From: Hufsiella ginkgonis
GTDB taxonomy: Bacteria > Bacteroidota > Bacteroidia > Sphingobacteriales > Sphingobacteriaceae
DNA length: 64,000 bases
Assembly: GCF_009834915.1 (NCBI RefSeq)
Contig: NZ_WVHS01000005.1
Coordinates: forward strand, 1-64,000
Reading direction: 5' to 3'
Part shown: one piece after another, positions 30,215 through 39,720 of the stretch
How the letters are laid out: each line of letters opens with the position of its first letter
Position numbering within the stretch: position 1 is the first letter of the stretch
Notes under the pieces: generated by a model
Database searches by the model: none
Seen by the model: only the letters and a program-made list of their open reading frames with translations
What the model was told of the DNA's origin: nothing
Position numbers and translations under genes: made by a program

Positions 30215-30862
30215 TCAATTCGTTTCAATTGCCGTAATACTGATATTGTCAATAGACCAGCTCTCGTCACATGAAGGTGTCGGGCTATTGGGCTGCCTGA
30301 GCTTATCGAGGCATTCCAAATAAAGTGCAGCGCCCGAATGCTTTACCAGTTTTTTAACATCATACACCGAGCTCCCCATGGCTTCATGTTGCCAGATACA
30401 GGCACCGGCCAGGAGCACAGGCCGCGCGTTCGTTTTAGGAAGGCGAAATGCGGGATAATTATCAGGGTACGACTGTAAAAAATAGCTATTGGAGAAAGTC
30501 GTATTGATAAGGGTATCGCCGTCGACCTTCATTTGCCAGATATCCGGGCCATCTAAGCCCCCCTGGCTATTATTACCGTCCCAGCTATCGTGGATGTAGA
30601 GGTTAAAAGAGATTTCCACGAAATCATGAGAGGGAAGATCTTTCAGGTCCAAGGCAAACCCGCTGGCATTATACCGGCCCATATTGGTCCCCCCTCCATA
30701 AGAATAGAGATGCCCGTTTTGAATATTTGCCAGATTCCCGCTTTCAAAATCGTTCGCATACACGACCGTTTCTTTCCGTACGTCTTTTTTACAGGAAGGC
30801 AAACAAAGTGTCAGGGCCAGTAATACTGAGCAGTTAACACATAGGTTGATGATAAAGCGCAT
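30215..30862 (-). CDS. lipoprotein of unknown function
   Basis: 215 residues. The lipobox CLPSC is followed by KKDVRKE, so it is lipidated. The mature part has VVYANDFESGN, NLYIHDSWDGNN, DGPDIWQMKVDGD and DESWSIDNISITAIE, giving the impression of a lectin- or carbohydrate-binding-like beta sandwich (a start DFESGN and an end WSIDNISI are common in such domains). I recognise no named family. Its place, 22 bp upstream of the Wzi gene in the same direction, suggests a surface role with the polysaccharide. Confidence 0.65.
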   Translation of the reverse strand: MRFIINLCVNCSVLLALTLCLPSCKKDVRKETVVYANDFESGNLANIQNGHLYSYGGGTNMGRYNASGFALDLKDLPSHDFVEISFNLYIHDSWDGNNSQGGLDGPDIWQMKVDGDTLINTTFSNSYFLQSYPDNYPAFRLPKTNARPVLLAGACIWQHEAMGSSVYDVKKLVKHSGAALYLECLDKLRQPNSPTPSCDESWSIDNISITAIETN

Positions 30863-30882
30863 ACATTCAAAAGTACGATTAT

Positions 30883-32037
30883 TTACTGCAGTTTGATCCT
30901 TGTATAAATATCGTCCATTGCCCGTCGTTTTTCCAGCAACAAGTCCTCCGCAAGCTGCAACGCTTCCTGTTTCCTGCGGTTGATGGCTTCCCGGGTGAGG
31001 CTGTTAAACATCCCCGGTATCGAAGTACTGAAGTCTTCGCTTTGCGAAAGCAGCCAGCCGGCCTTTTTGGGCATCTGCCAATTGTCTGACTGTTCCGGTC
31101 CGAAATACACGAATGCTCCCCCCATACAAATGGAAGTAAGCACTTTGGAGGGTACGCACACATTTGCCCACGCTGGTTTTAGCGAGGCCAGGTGGATGTC
31201 GATCAGCCGCATTTCTTCGGCAGGCAGGAAAGGCAGTACAAAAACGCCGGGTTTGCCCTGTGCATAGTCGCGCAGTTTTTTTGCATGCACGCCATATGCC
31301 GAGAGCACCAGGTGATATTTCGAGTGATCAAGGCCGTCGATAATTGCGTACAGAAATTCCGGGGAGTGTGCTTCGCCGAGGTTCCCGCAATACCCAAGTA
31401 TGATCTTATCGCGCGTGGCCCACACCGGCGGTGCAGTTACCGGCCCAGGCGCAGTGACAGACAGCACGCCCGCGGGAAGGATGGAGATACTTACCGGCGT
31501 TTTATACTTCATTTGAAGATATGCCGCCTGCACGCTCCCCAGCGCTATAATATGCCAGGGCGGCCGGTTGGCCACCAGCCGATCGATAAACCGGTACACG
31601 GGGTTGTTACCGGAAACAAGCCCGGCCGCCACAAACGCTTCGGGATAGAGGTCCATTGCCCATAAGATCCATTTCCGCCGTTGCAGCAGCAATGCCGCCC
31701 AGAAGTTCAGCAGTGGCGGATCTGTCATGCAAATGATCACACCAGCTTTCAGCCGTTTTGCTTTCCAGATCAGCAGAAATCCTTCAAATAGATTGGCAAA
31801 CAGCCTGATCAGCTTATTTTTCCCGTTATAGAATGTGTTAACACGGATCACCTCGCCCGCCGGGGAAGCGGATACGGTTTTGCCCTCGTAAGGTGCATCA
31901 ACATGCACTACGTTCACCGCAACCCCCTTCCCCGTTAAAAAAGCGGCCAGCTCCGCAGCGCACGCTCCCGTGATGCCGGGATGTGGCGGGTAGTTACGGT
32001 TAACGATGGTGACCGAATTTGCGTGTATGGATGTCAT
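30883..32037 (-). CDS. glycosyltransferase, GT4-like (WcaI type)
   Basis: 384 residues from ATG 32037 (MTSIHANSVTIVNRNYPPHPGITG); the Pro-rich NYPPHPG loop is the expected start of GT4 N-domains, while an earlier ATG would add 20 residues deep inside the previous gene. WILWAMDLYPEAFVAAGL and ILGYCGNLGEAHSPEFL match WcaI-like GT-B enzymes; CVPSKVLTSICMGGAFVYFGP is the nucleotide-sugar end. Probably adds one sugar to the lipid-linked repeat unit of module A. It overlaps the upstream GT by 38 nt. Confidence 0.82.
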   Translation of the reverse strand: MTSIHANSVTIVNRNYPPHPGITGACAAELAAFLTGKGVAVNVVHVDAPYEGKTVSASPAGEVIRVNTFYNGKNKLIRLFANLFEGFLLIWKAKRLKAGVIICMTDPPLLNFWAALLLQRRKWILWAMDLYPEAFVAAGLVSGNNPVYRFIDRLVANRPPWHIIALGSVQAAYLQMKYKTPVSISILPAGVLSVTAPGPVTAPPVWATRDKIILGYCGNLGEAHSPEFLYAIIDGLDHSKYHLVLSAYGVHAKKLRDYAQGKPGVFVLPFLPAEEMRLIDIHLASLKPAWANVCVPSKVLTSICMGGAFVYFGPEQSDNWQMPKKAGWLLSQSEDFSTSIPGMFNSLTREAINRRKQEALQLAEDLLLEKRRAMDDIYTRIKLQ

Positions 32038-33088
32038 GGTAAAAATCGAGAGTTTGCGCCGCGCACGTATCCCAGGAGAATTTTGCTCCCTGGACAATAC
32101 CTGCCGCTATCTTTGTGGCCCGGAAGGCCGGATCCTCCAGGCTCCTGATCGCTGCCGCTCCCGCGCTGATGTCAAGCGGATTTATGGTAATGGCGCTTTC
32201 ACCCGCCACCTCCGGCAGCGACGAGCTATTGGAAACGATCACCGGGCAACCGCATTTCATCGCCTCCACCACCGGGATCCCGAACCCTTCGTATGAAGAT
32301 GGGTAGAGCAGGCAAAACGCTTTGTTGTACAGCAAGCTAAGCTCATCATCAGAAAGATTTGTACGGGCATGATAGCGACCGGGCATTTGTACATTCAGCA
32401 GGAGCTTTTCAGCGGGCGATAGCGGCTTTCCCCCTGCTATTAATAAGTCATAGCCAGGCAGCAACGATACCATTTTAACTGCTTTCTCAAAGTTCTTGTA
32501 AGGGTCGCGGCCTCCTACGTATAGTACGTAACGGCCAGGAAGATGGTCCGTTGCCGGTATATTCGCGAGCTGCCGGTACGCAGCTCCCGCACCATTATGG
32601 ATTACGGTTACCGTCGCCGGATCGATAAACGGATAAAAATACAGCAAATCTTTCCTGGTATTGGCTGATACGCAGATAAAGCCATCGGTACGTTTTACCA
32701 CCAGCCGTTTAAAAAACAGGTGGATGGTACGCCGGTAACCTGTCCGCATATTACCCAGCTCGTAACCGAGGTCGTGCACCGTAGTGATGTTTACCACATC
32801 CCGCTGCAGGGCAACGCGCTGGTAGCTTGAATGGAACACGGATCCCGCCGGAAGTTTCGTCAGGAATGGCAGGAACCGGGTAAGAAAGATCGGCAACCGG
32901 AAGTCTTTCACGCCGGGGTAACTGAAAGCGCCCAGGTCATTTACACGGATATGGTACCTGGTGCCCGGGTAATTTACATAGTGAACGTCGGCTCTATGCT
33001 TCAGCCGCTGCATCAGTTCGAACCAGTATACAGAAATACCGCCGGACCGCTGTAGTGAAAAAATGATATTGTCGAAGAAAAGCTTCAT
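32000..33088 (-). CDS. glycosyltransferase family 4
   Basis: 362 residues from ATG 33088 (MKLFFDNIIFSLQRSGGISVYW); the frame stays open far upstream, but the ATGA overlap with the preceding gene fixes this start. GT-B signs: RSGGISVYWFELMQRL, FHSSYQRVALQRDVVNITTVHDLGYEL, YVLYVGGRDPYKNFEKAV, and the donor-site EGFGIPVVEAMKCGCPVIVSNSSSLPEVAG (E-x7-E). Inner-membrane-associated or cytosolic, part of module A. Confidence 0.9.
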   Translation of the reverse strand: MKLFFDNIIFSLQRSGGISVYWFELMQRLKHRADVHYVNYPGTRYHIRVNDLGAFSYPGVKDFRLPIFLTRFLPFLTKLPAGSVFHSSYQRVALQRDVVNITTVHDLGYELGNMRTGYRRTIHLFFKRLVVKRTDGFICVSANTRKDLLYFYPFIDPATVTVIHNGAGAAYRQLANIPATDHLPGRYVLYVGGRDPYKNFEKAVKMVSLLPGYDLLIAGGKPLSPAEKLLLNVQMPGRYHARTNLSDDELSLLYNKAFCLLYPSSYEGFGIPVVEAMKCGCPVIVSNSSSLPEVAGESAITINPLDISAGAAAIRSLEDPAFRATKIAAGIVQGAKFSWDTCAAQTLDFYHDIHTRKFGHHR

Positions 33089-34053
33089 GTGTTGCCGGTC
33101 CCCTTCCAACAGGTGATGAATAATAACACATTTTGCAGCATTGTTTTCCGCCAGATCCGGTGGCGTACGAGGAATCTCCACATAGGAAGGCCCCCGGTAC
33201 CTGCCACACGAACAAACTCGCCGATAAGCGCCCGGCTTCCGGGATCCATGAGCCTCCCGAACCTGCTTACCACCAGCTCGCATTGAAGGCGTTTTTGCGC
33301 CATGTCGCGCTGCAGCTGCGAACTGTCGAATAACCGCGCTACCCGGGCTTTTATTCCGCTGTTGCGGAAGGGCGAGGTTACATTGGCTGCGTGCTGGCGG
33401 TATAAGATCGCTGATTCTGTCAGGTGAAGCGTACGTCCGCAGGAAGCGGCGACGAATGCGAGCCAATAATCATGGTTACTAAATGCGGCAGGAATAGCCT
33501 TTCCAAGCGATAGCAACGGCTGGTTGAACAGCATGGTGCAACCGTATACGGTATTTTGCACGAACAGGGATTTAAACAAGGCATCTGCCTTATTCCCGGG
33601 AGGCGACAGATCTACCCGCAGGGGTATCTTTTCCAGGTCTTGCGTAACATAGGTAAAATTGGAATACACCAGCAACGGCAATTTTGCTCCAAACTTACCC
33701 TCCAGCCGCTTCATTCCCGCCATAGCCGCGGCAATCTTACCGGGGAGCCACACATCATCCTGGTCGCAAAACATATAGTACCCGAAATGATCGCCGGCCG
33801 CATCCATCAATGCGGAGAAATTGGCGAGGCTCCCCTGCCGGGGGGATTCGTTCACGAGCAGTTTTATCCCTGGCGCGCGGGCGGCGTATTCGTGCACGAT
33901 GGCCAGGCTTCCATCGGTCGAACCATCATCACGCACCCAAAGCTCCCACTGGGTGTAGGATTGGAGGAGGATACTGTCCAACTGCCCGCGGAGATATTTT
34001 TCGCCGTTGAAAACAGCCATCAGGATGGCTACCGGTGGATTTTCCGCTCGCAT
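33085..34053 (-). CDS. glycosyltransferase family 2
   Basis: 322 residues from ATG 34053 (MRAENPPVAILMAVFNGEKYL); a GTG one codon earlier is also possible. GT-A fold: AILMAVFNGE, VRDDGSTDGSL, then the metal-binding region MFCDQDDVWLPGK (DxD-like DQDD). Resembles rhamnosyl- or galactosyl-type GT2 enzymes of O-antigen loci. Start and stop overlap neighbours by 1 and 4 nt (TGATG, ATGA), so it is co-translated with the EpsG-like gene and the GT4 gene. Confidence 0.88.
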   Translation of the reverse strand: MRAENPPVAILMAVFNGEKYLRGQLDSILLQSYTQWELWVRDDGSTDGSLAIVHEYAARAPGIKLLVNESPRQGSLANFSALMDAAGDHFGYYMFCDQDDVWLPGKIAAAMAGMKRLEGKFGAKLPLLVYSNFTYVTQDLEKIPLRVDLSPPGNKADALFKSLFVQNTVYGCTMLFNQPLLSLGKAIPAAFSNHDYWLAFVAASCGRTLHLTESAILYRQHAANVTSPFRNSGIKARVARLFDSSQLQRDMAQKRLQCELVVSRFGRLMDPGSRALIGEFVRVAGTGGLPMWRFLVRHRIWRKTMLQNVLLFITCWKGTGNT

Positions 34054-35123
34054 CACTTAAAATAGGGAAATAAGAACTCGTTGTAATACAGGTCGAACGT
34101 AAAGAAAGCGAGTGCAAACGCGATCACAGCCGCCATTGCCACATACTTTGGCCTTACGAGATATACCAGGAACGGCACCACGATCACCTGCACGATCTGC
34201 AGCACCTCGCTGAGGCGGAAGGCGGCGATCGGAATTGCAGAAAACAGTACAAAAAAACATGCCGACCAGCTGTAGATCTTTATCAACAGGAATGCGTATT
34301 TGTTATGTTCAGCCAGTACGTGTGACTTTATGATAAGGAACGTGCAAAGCGCCAGCTGTATAAGGAAGATGGTATTAAAAACGTTGATCGCGCTGCCGTC
34401 TCCCATCTGGAGCATCTGGTTGTAAACCGCGATCTTCTCCGAAATCAGCCCAAGGCTCATTGACTGGAGAATAGTAAGCGGGTTAATATTGAGGAAATAA
34501 AGCAGGTATGGCACATACAGCAGCAGCAGGTACGTTCTTTTATGAAGGCTTTGTCCGTCCAGGAAGTAAAAAGGCACGAAGATCAGGATGGAATAGTGGA
34601 AAAGTATCCCGATTAAAATAAACAATGCGAAACGCAGGTGATTACGCTGGTAGATCTCGGGAATACACAGCAGTACGCATCCCGACATTACGCCGGCGCG
34701 GATCTGCGTCATCTCGTGCAGGATAAAAAAGTGCCCGATATAAACCAGTACGGAGAGAAAAACCAGTTCGGTTAGCCGCTGGATCGCAAGAAATTTAAGG
34801 CCTACGCCGATCACCGCCACCACCAGGAACGTTAGCCAAACCTGTATGCCTAATGCCGCCAGGACCGAGGGCACCAGGTAATAAAACGGCTCGTAAAAAT
34901 AATTGACCTTATATTCGGTGAAGTACTGGCCCGGGCTGCCAACCGATAAAAAATAATCGAGGTAATTAATGGAATCCCTGTCATTCCCCACTTTCTTAAA
35001 ACCGGCTACCAGCACCAGCATCACCCCGATCACAAGCAGCGAATACACGGGCCGGATATCACCGGCCCTGGTGATCACAAATATTGTCAGGATCAAAAAG
35101 AAAAGCAGGTAGTAGAACAGCAT
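34053..35123 (-). CDS. EpsG-family membrane protein, probable polymerase
   Basis: 356 residues with about ten hydrophobic helices. It has the EpsG pattern early on: GDIRPVYSLLVIGVMLVLVAGFKKVGNDRDSINY, then FYEPFYYLVPSVLAALG and HEMTQIRAGVMSGC (Arg in a HEMTQIR loop). EpsG-type proteins are considered Wzy-like exopolysaccharide polymerases. It is the only polymerase candidate in module A. Confidence 0.82.
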   Translation of the reverse strand: MLFYYLLFFLILTIFVITRAGDIRPVYSLLVIGVMLVLVAGFKKVGNDRDSINYLDYFLSVGSPGQYFTEYKVNYFYEPFYYLVPSVLAALGIQVWLTFLVVAVIGVGLKFLAIQRLTELVFLSVLVYIGHFFILHEMTQIRAGVMSGCVLLCIPEIYQRNHLRFALFILIGILFHYSILIFVPFYFLDGQSLHKRTYLLLLYVPYLLYFLNINPLTILQSMSLGLISEKIAVYNQMLQMGDGSAINVFNTIFLIQLALCTFLIIKSHVLAEHNKYAFLLIKIYSWSACFFVLFSAIPIAAFRLSEVLQIVQVIVVPFLVYLVRPKYVAMAAVIAFALAFFTFDLYYNEFLFPYFK

Positions 35124-35131
35124 ATTCTCGG

Positions 35132-36211
35132 TCAGTTATCGTATGCAGGTTCGCCCGGGACCGCGCGTACCGCCTGTTTAAATCGTTCCTTGTCGTTTAA
35201 TTTAAGCATCTCCGCGGCAATCTGCATATTTTTCGTGCTTTTTTTGAGGCTGAAATTACTGAAAGGATCTTTATACGATACGAAATCGTACCCTAAATCG
35301 TTAAAATCGCCGATGTCGGCAGATTTAACGATCGGGGTAATACCATAGTACAAATACTCGATCATTTTTGTAGGATTGGCCACACGGTTCACGGAGATGT
35401 CATCCCGAAGAATAAAGCCGTAGTGTGCTCTTGCGTAATACTGTTCCAGCTCAGCGGGCGTTACACTCAGGATGGTCACGTCGTTAGCTGTTAAACCCGC
35501 CGCCTTCGCCTGATGCTTCATGGCTTCCGGCTCACCGGTTAGCAGCAGGTAGGTAACGTGTTCCAGGCGATTATTCCTGATCGTTTGCAGCATCAACCCG
35601 ATATTTTGCCAAACCTGCGTATTGCCACTATAGATCACCAGCACCCGCTCCTGCGCATTGCCAGTTAAAAGGGACTGGTTTGCGCCAGCAAGATTTTCGG
35701 GAACAATTGCATACTTCACATACCGCCCCTTAAACGCAGGGTATTTATCGCGGTAATACTGTTCCATTCGTTCGGTAACGCAGACCATCATCGCCACCCG
35801 GCGAAAGGCGGCCGCTTCCGCAAAGCTGTAAAACCACGATAACCATCTTTTGCCCTCCGCTTTTCTTTCTTCGGGCACAAGGCCGTGTAAGTCGAGTACT
35901 ACCTTTTTATTTCCAGGCCGGCAAAACAACCCGACTTTCGCAAAATTGTACATCGCGTGGCAATACACCGTTTTCGCGTTAAAAAAGCAATACAGGATAT
36001 AAGGCAGGCCTGTAAAAAAGTTGAGCGAGATAATGGTAAGGTGCGGGTTGGGTTGTTTTTTCTCCGGGAAAACGTGCGCAGTGAAGCTTATATCGAGGTA
36101 ACGGCGGTTATCTTCTTCAAAAAGCTGGTCGACAGCTTTTACCCGCTGTACCATTCCGTCGCGGAGGTTCTTCTCGTGCGGATAGGGCGCTATAAACAAC
36201 AGCTCAGCCAT
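35132..36211 (-). CDS. glycosyltransferase, GT-B type
   Basis: 359 residues. N-terminal LLFIAPYPHEKNLRDGMVQRVKAVD, a linker YKVVLDLHGLVPEER, and a C-terminal half with VLVIYSGNTQVWQNI and NRVANPTKMIEYLYYGITPIVKS, which resembles the donor-binding part of GT4-like enzymes, although the classical E-x7-E is not obvious. It shares 8 nt with wecB upstream and is 8 bp from the EpsG gene. Confidence 0.78.
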   Translation of the reverse strand: MAELLFIAPYPHEKNLRDGMVQRVKAVDQLFEEDNRRYLDISFTAHVFPEKKQPNPHLTIISLNFFTGLPYILYCFFNAKTVYCHAMYNFAKVGLFCRPGNKKVVLDLHGLVPEERKAEGKRWLSWFYSFAEAAAFRRVAMMVCVTERMEQYYRDKYPAFKGRYVKYAIVPENLAGANQSLLTGNAQERVLVIYSGNTQVWQNIGLMLQTIRNNRLEHVTYLLLTGEPEAMKHQAKAAGLTANDVTILSVTPAELEQYYARAHYGFILRDDISVNRVANPTKMIEYLYYGITPIVKSADIGDFNDLGYDFVSYKDPFSNFSLKKSTKNMQIAAEMLKLNDKERFKQAVRAVPGEPAYDN

Positions 36212-37328
36212 TTAGCGCCAGTATTTTGCGGACGATGGACGCACAGGCGGTACCATCTCCATAAGGGTTAATATTCTGGCTCATCCTCGCATATGCAACC
36301 GGGTCTGTCAGCAATAACGACGCTTCGGACACGATGGTATCTTCGTGCGCCCCTACCAGCTTTACGGTGCCGGCGTGCACCGCTTCGGGGCGTTCCGTGG
36401 TATTGCGCATCACGAGCACCGGTTTACCGAGTGACGGCGCCTCCTCCTGCACGCCGCCACTATCGGTAAGCAACAAGGTGCTTTTCTCCATCAGCCAGAT
36501 AAATGCGGGGTATGCCAGCGGCGAAATGAGGGTTACGGTATCAATGCCCGTAAGCAGCGAGCGCACAGGCTGCTGCACGTTGGGGTTCAGGTGTACGGGA
36601 TAGATTACCTGGACGTTTTCCATTTCCGCAATCCGGCGGATGGCGCGGCAGATCTGCAGGAAGCCATCGCCGAAATTTTCGCGGCGATGACCCGTTACCA
36701 GCACGATCTTCTTACCAGGCTGAATGAGGGATTTTAGTTCACGGATCTCGTCGTCTTCGTAACCCGCAATCTTTTTCCGCGCCCATAACAGGGCGTCGAT
36801 CACTGTATTACCGGTTACGCAGATCTGTTGGGACGATATTCCCTCCGATAATAAATTCGCCGCAGCGGTGTTCGTGGGCGCAAAATGCAGGTCGGCAATG
36901 CGGGCGGTTAGCTGGCGGTTCACCTCTTCGGGAAACGGCGACCGCTTATTATAAGTACGCAGGCCGGCTTCGACATGGCAAACCCTGGCACCGGCATAAA
37001 AGGACGCCAACGCAGCCCCGGTAGAAGTGGAAGTATCCCCGTGCACGAACACATAATCCGGAGAAAAACTTTCGAGCACGGGTTTCATTCCTGTAATTAC
37101 GGCAGCGGTAAGGTGGTAAAGGTCCTGACCGGGCTTCATCAGGTCGAGATCGTACGCCGGTGTGATCTCGAAAAAACGCAATACCTGGTCGAGCATTTCG
37201 CGGTGCTGGGCCGTAACACAAACACGGGTTTCGAACCGGGGATCTGCGGCAAACAGCTTTACCAGCGGAGCCATTTTGATGGCTTCCGGCCGGGTGCCAA
37301 ACACAATAAGGATCTTCAACTCTTTCAC
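36204..37328 (-). CDS. wecB: UDP-N-acetylglucosamine 2-epimerase (non-hydrolysing)
   Basis: 374 residues from a GTG at 37328, chosen because it makes a GTGA overlap with the upstream GT2 stop and gives the normal start (VKELKILIVFGTRPEAIKMAPLV). Converts UDP-GlcNAc to UDP-ManNAc. Seen: VHGDTSTSTGAALASFYAG, HVEAGLRTYNKRSPFPEEVNRQLTA, LVTGHRRENFGDG, LLLTDSGGVQEEAPSLGKPVLVMRNTTERPEA. No UDP-ManNAc dehydrogenase (wecC) is nearby, so ManNAc itself may be the sugar used. Confidence 0.95.
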   Translation of the reverse strand: MKELKILIVFGTRPEAIKMAPLVKLFAADPRFETRVCVTAQHREMLDQVLRFFEITPAYDLDLMKPGQDLYHLTAAVITGMKPVLESFSPDYVFVHGDTSTSTGAALASFYAGARVCHVEAGLRTYNKRSPFPEEVNRQLTARIADLHFAPTNTAAANLLSEGISSQQICVTGNTVIDALLWARKKIAGYEDDEIRELKSLIQPGKKIVLVTGHRRENFGDGFLQICRAIRRIAEMENVQVIYPVHLNPNVQQPVRSLLTGIDTVTLISPLAYPAFIWLMEKSTLLLTDSGGVQEEAPSLGKPVLVMRNTTERPEAVHAGTVKLVGAHEDTIVSEASLLLTDPVAYARMSQNINPYGDGTACASIVRKILALNG

Positions 37329-38218
37329 GTTTTCGACAATATCTTCAATTTCTGCCACCAATTTTTATCACGGCCCAATATGCCCGACAGGCAATAGCTG
37401 GTGCCATAAAGTATTTTCATGACCGTGGCGCTAACCCTTCCGTAGCATTTTACAAAAAAGTGTTTCCGGCTGCGCATAAAAAGCGTCTCCTTTACCGGGT
37501 TAAACGCAGTCCCGGTTTGCTGCTGCGAAGCGCCTTCCAGGTGCACGATCTTTGCTTCGGGCACAATAAAGGATAACCATCGTTTCTTTTTAAAGCGGAA
37601 CGAGAGTTCGGTCTCTTCAAAGTAAAGAAAAAAATCAGGGTCAAAAGTACCGGTTTCGGTTAATGCCTGCCGCCTGATGAACATGTCGGCGCCGGAAATA
37701 TAATCTACGGGCCGGTCGGCAGGCGAGGTATTAACCACACCCGGACTAATATGTTGCCGGAAATATGATTTATAGAGCCGGTAAAATCCGAGGTACGAGA
37801 AGGCCTCCAGCAATGAAGGGAAATTGCCATAGGCGGCCTGCCCTTCGCCCCCGGGCTTAAACAAAGCGCCCCCGCAGCATCCGACCTGCTTGTTTTGGGG
37901 TAACTCCATAAAATGATAAAAGATCGCCGGGGCATTATTAAGAAGCCAGGTATCTGAATTGAGCAAGAAGAGATACTCCCCTGCAGCCTGTTCGATGCCG
38001 AGATTATTCGCCCTTCCGAAACCGAGATTTTCCTGGTTACGCAACAGTTTCACTTCCGGGAACGCATCGGTTATCTGCAGGCAAGAATCGCCGGCAGATG
38101 CATTGTCGACCACGATGATCTCGTACTCAAGGCCTGTGATCAGCTTTTTTACCGACCCGATACACTGGATGCAGAGACCGGCGGTATTATAATTGACGAT
38201 GATAATGGAGACTTGCAT
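37325..38218 (-). CDS. glycosyltransferase family 2 (rhamnosyltransferase-like)
   Basis: 297 residues. MQVSIIIVNYNTAGLCIQCI, IVVDNASAGDS, GFGRANNLGIEQAAGEYLFLLNSDTWL (DxD-like NSDT) and SGADMFIRRQALTETGTFDPDFFLYFEETELSFR are the standard blocks of WbbL/rhamnosyltransferase-type GT2 enzymes. Likely an early or middle sugar in the module A repeat unit. First gene of the tightly overlapping run that continues to 30883. Confidence 0.9.
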   Translation of the reverse strand: MQVSIIIVNYNTAGLCIQCIGSVKKLITGLEYEIIVVDNASAGDSCLQITDAFPEVKLLRNQENLGFGRANNLGIEQAAGEYLFLLNSDTWLLNNAPAIFYHFMELPQNKQVGCCGGALFKPGGEGQAAYGNFPSLLEAFSYLGFYRLYKSYFRQHISPGVVNTSPADRPVDYISGADMFIRRQALTETGTFDPDFFLYFEETELSFRFKKKRWLSFIVPEAKIVHLEGASQQQTGTAFNPVKETLFMRSRKHFFVKCYGRVSATVMKILYGTSYCLSGILGRDKNWWQKLKILSKT

Positions 38219-38239
38219 GCAGTTAACCGGCTACCTGGA

Positions 38240-39709
38240 TTAAGTGAATGTTGTTTCATCGGGAGATCGTAAACCTGCCAACCGGTTCCGGAACGAACGG
38301 TAATAGCCGTTGATGAGCTCGTTTTTAAACACAACCAGCTGCAGTATCACATAAGTAATGGCCGAAAGTATAATGGCCAGCGCCGCCCCGAAAATAGTAC
38401 CCGGCCATACTTCGGCCACCAGCAGCCTGGCAGGCACAAAAAACAAGCAGGAAACAACGCTTTGAATGATAAACCGGGCAGGAACGGGAAACCTGAAGAA
38501 CTTAGCGGCGTACCAGGCCATCATTACCGTTACCACAGCTTCGGTGGCTACATTGGCAAAAGCGGCGCCGTCGTGTTTAAACCGCGGAATCAGCGCGAAG
38601 CTTAAAACGAGATTCACCAGTACGCCTGCCAGCACGCTTCTTAAAATAAATTTCTCCTTGTTAAGCGGGATAAGCAACTGGTTGCTGTAGATCTGCGCGA
38701 AGCCAAGAATGATAACCACTATAGCGAAGATCCTGAGCGACGACACCGACGGCATAAAAGCGGCTCCGCCAAACATGCTTACCAGTTCTGGAGCCATTAC
38801 CCAGGTGCCGATGCTCAGCGGTACGCTCAGGGTGATCACATAAGAGGCAGAGGTGGCCAGGAGCTTTCTTGCTTCCTCCGCATGCCCCTGGCTGAACACA
38901 GCTGCCAGGCGCGGCACCAGGGCCGTACCCAGCGCGCCGATCACGACGAGGGAAATCTTACTGATCCTAGCGGAAGCACTGTAATAACCCACCACCGTAT
39001 CGTTTGTTAAGAAGCCCAGGATGATCGTATCCATAATAGTATATACGCTGATAAATACCGAAGAGGCAAAAATATACAGCATCGGCTTAAGGTGTTTTTT
39101 AAAGTCGAGCCCTGTTAACGTGAATGTGACCCATTTTAACGCATAAAGCTGGTTTACTGCCGCGCCACCTGCAAATGCCGCCAGGGTAAGCGCATAATAT
39201 ATTACCATATCCGCGGGTTCGCGTACCCACACAAACATACCCGCCACGATGAGGCAACGCAGCACCAGCGTTCTTTTAACGATAAAACTAAAATTCTCAA
39301 GCCCCTGGTAAAACCAATCGATCATAAACGCATTGGAAAGCAGGATGCAGCAGCCCACAAAATAAAGTTCCCTGCTGCTGTATAGTTTGGGTACCGTGAA
39401 GATGCATGCTATGTAAACAACCAGGTACAAAAGGGTAAAACCCAGGCTTATTAACATCAGCTCCGAGAAAAGCCGGTCAAGTTTCACGCGGTCGTCTTTG
39501 GCTTTGGACACTTCGCGTACGCCATACAGCGGCAGCCCTACGGATGCAAACAGGATAAAGTACTGGGTGAAGCTATCGGCAAAGCTTACAGCGCCTATGC
39601 CCCGGGGCAGCAACACCCGCGAGGCATAGGGGAACGTAACAAGCGGGAACAGCAGCTGGCTCAGTGAAAGCAGGATGGAGTAAACGAGATTTTTCTTTAC
39701 AGATACCAT
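38240..39709 (-). CDS. oligosaccharide flippase, Wzx type (module A)
   Basis: 489 residues, about twelve to fourteen hydrophobic helices. Starts VSVKKNLVYSILLSLSQLLFPLVTFPYASRVLLPRGIGAVSFADSF in the manner of RfbX/Wzx proteins, with FYQGLENFSFIVKRTLVLR in the middle. Flips lipid-linked repeat units across the inner membrane. Between Wzz-like and GT2 genes, 11 and 21 bp apart, so the same transcript. Confidence 0.92.
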   Translation of the reverse strand: MVSVKKNLVYSILLSLSQLLFPLVTFPYASRVLLPRGIGAVSFADSFTQYFILFASVGLPLYGVREVSKAKDDRVKLDRLFSELMLISLGFTLLYLVVYIACIFTVPKLYSSRELYFVGCCILLSNAFMIDWFYQGLENFSFIVKRTLVLRCLIVAGMFVWVREPADMVIYYALTLAAFAGGAAVNQLYALKWVTFTLTGLDFKKHLKPMLYIFASSVFISVYTIMDTIILGFLTNDTVVGYYSASARISKISLVVIGALGTALVPRLAAVFSQGHAEEARKLLATSASYVITLSVPLSIGTWVMAPELVSMFGGAAFMPSVSSLRIFAIVVIILGFAQIYSNQLLIPLNKEKFILRSVLAGVLVNLVLSFALIPRFKHDGAAFANVATEAVVTVMMAWYAAKFFRFPVPARFIIQSVVSCLFFVPARLLVAEVWPGTIFGAALAIILSAITYVILQLVVFKNELINGYYRSFRNRLAGLRSPDETTFT

Positions 39710-39720
39710 ATCGATCCCGC

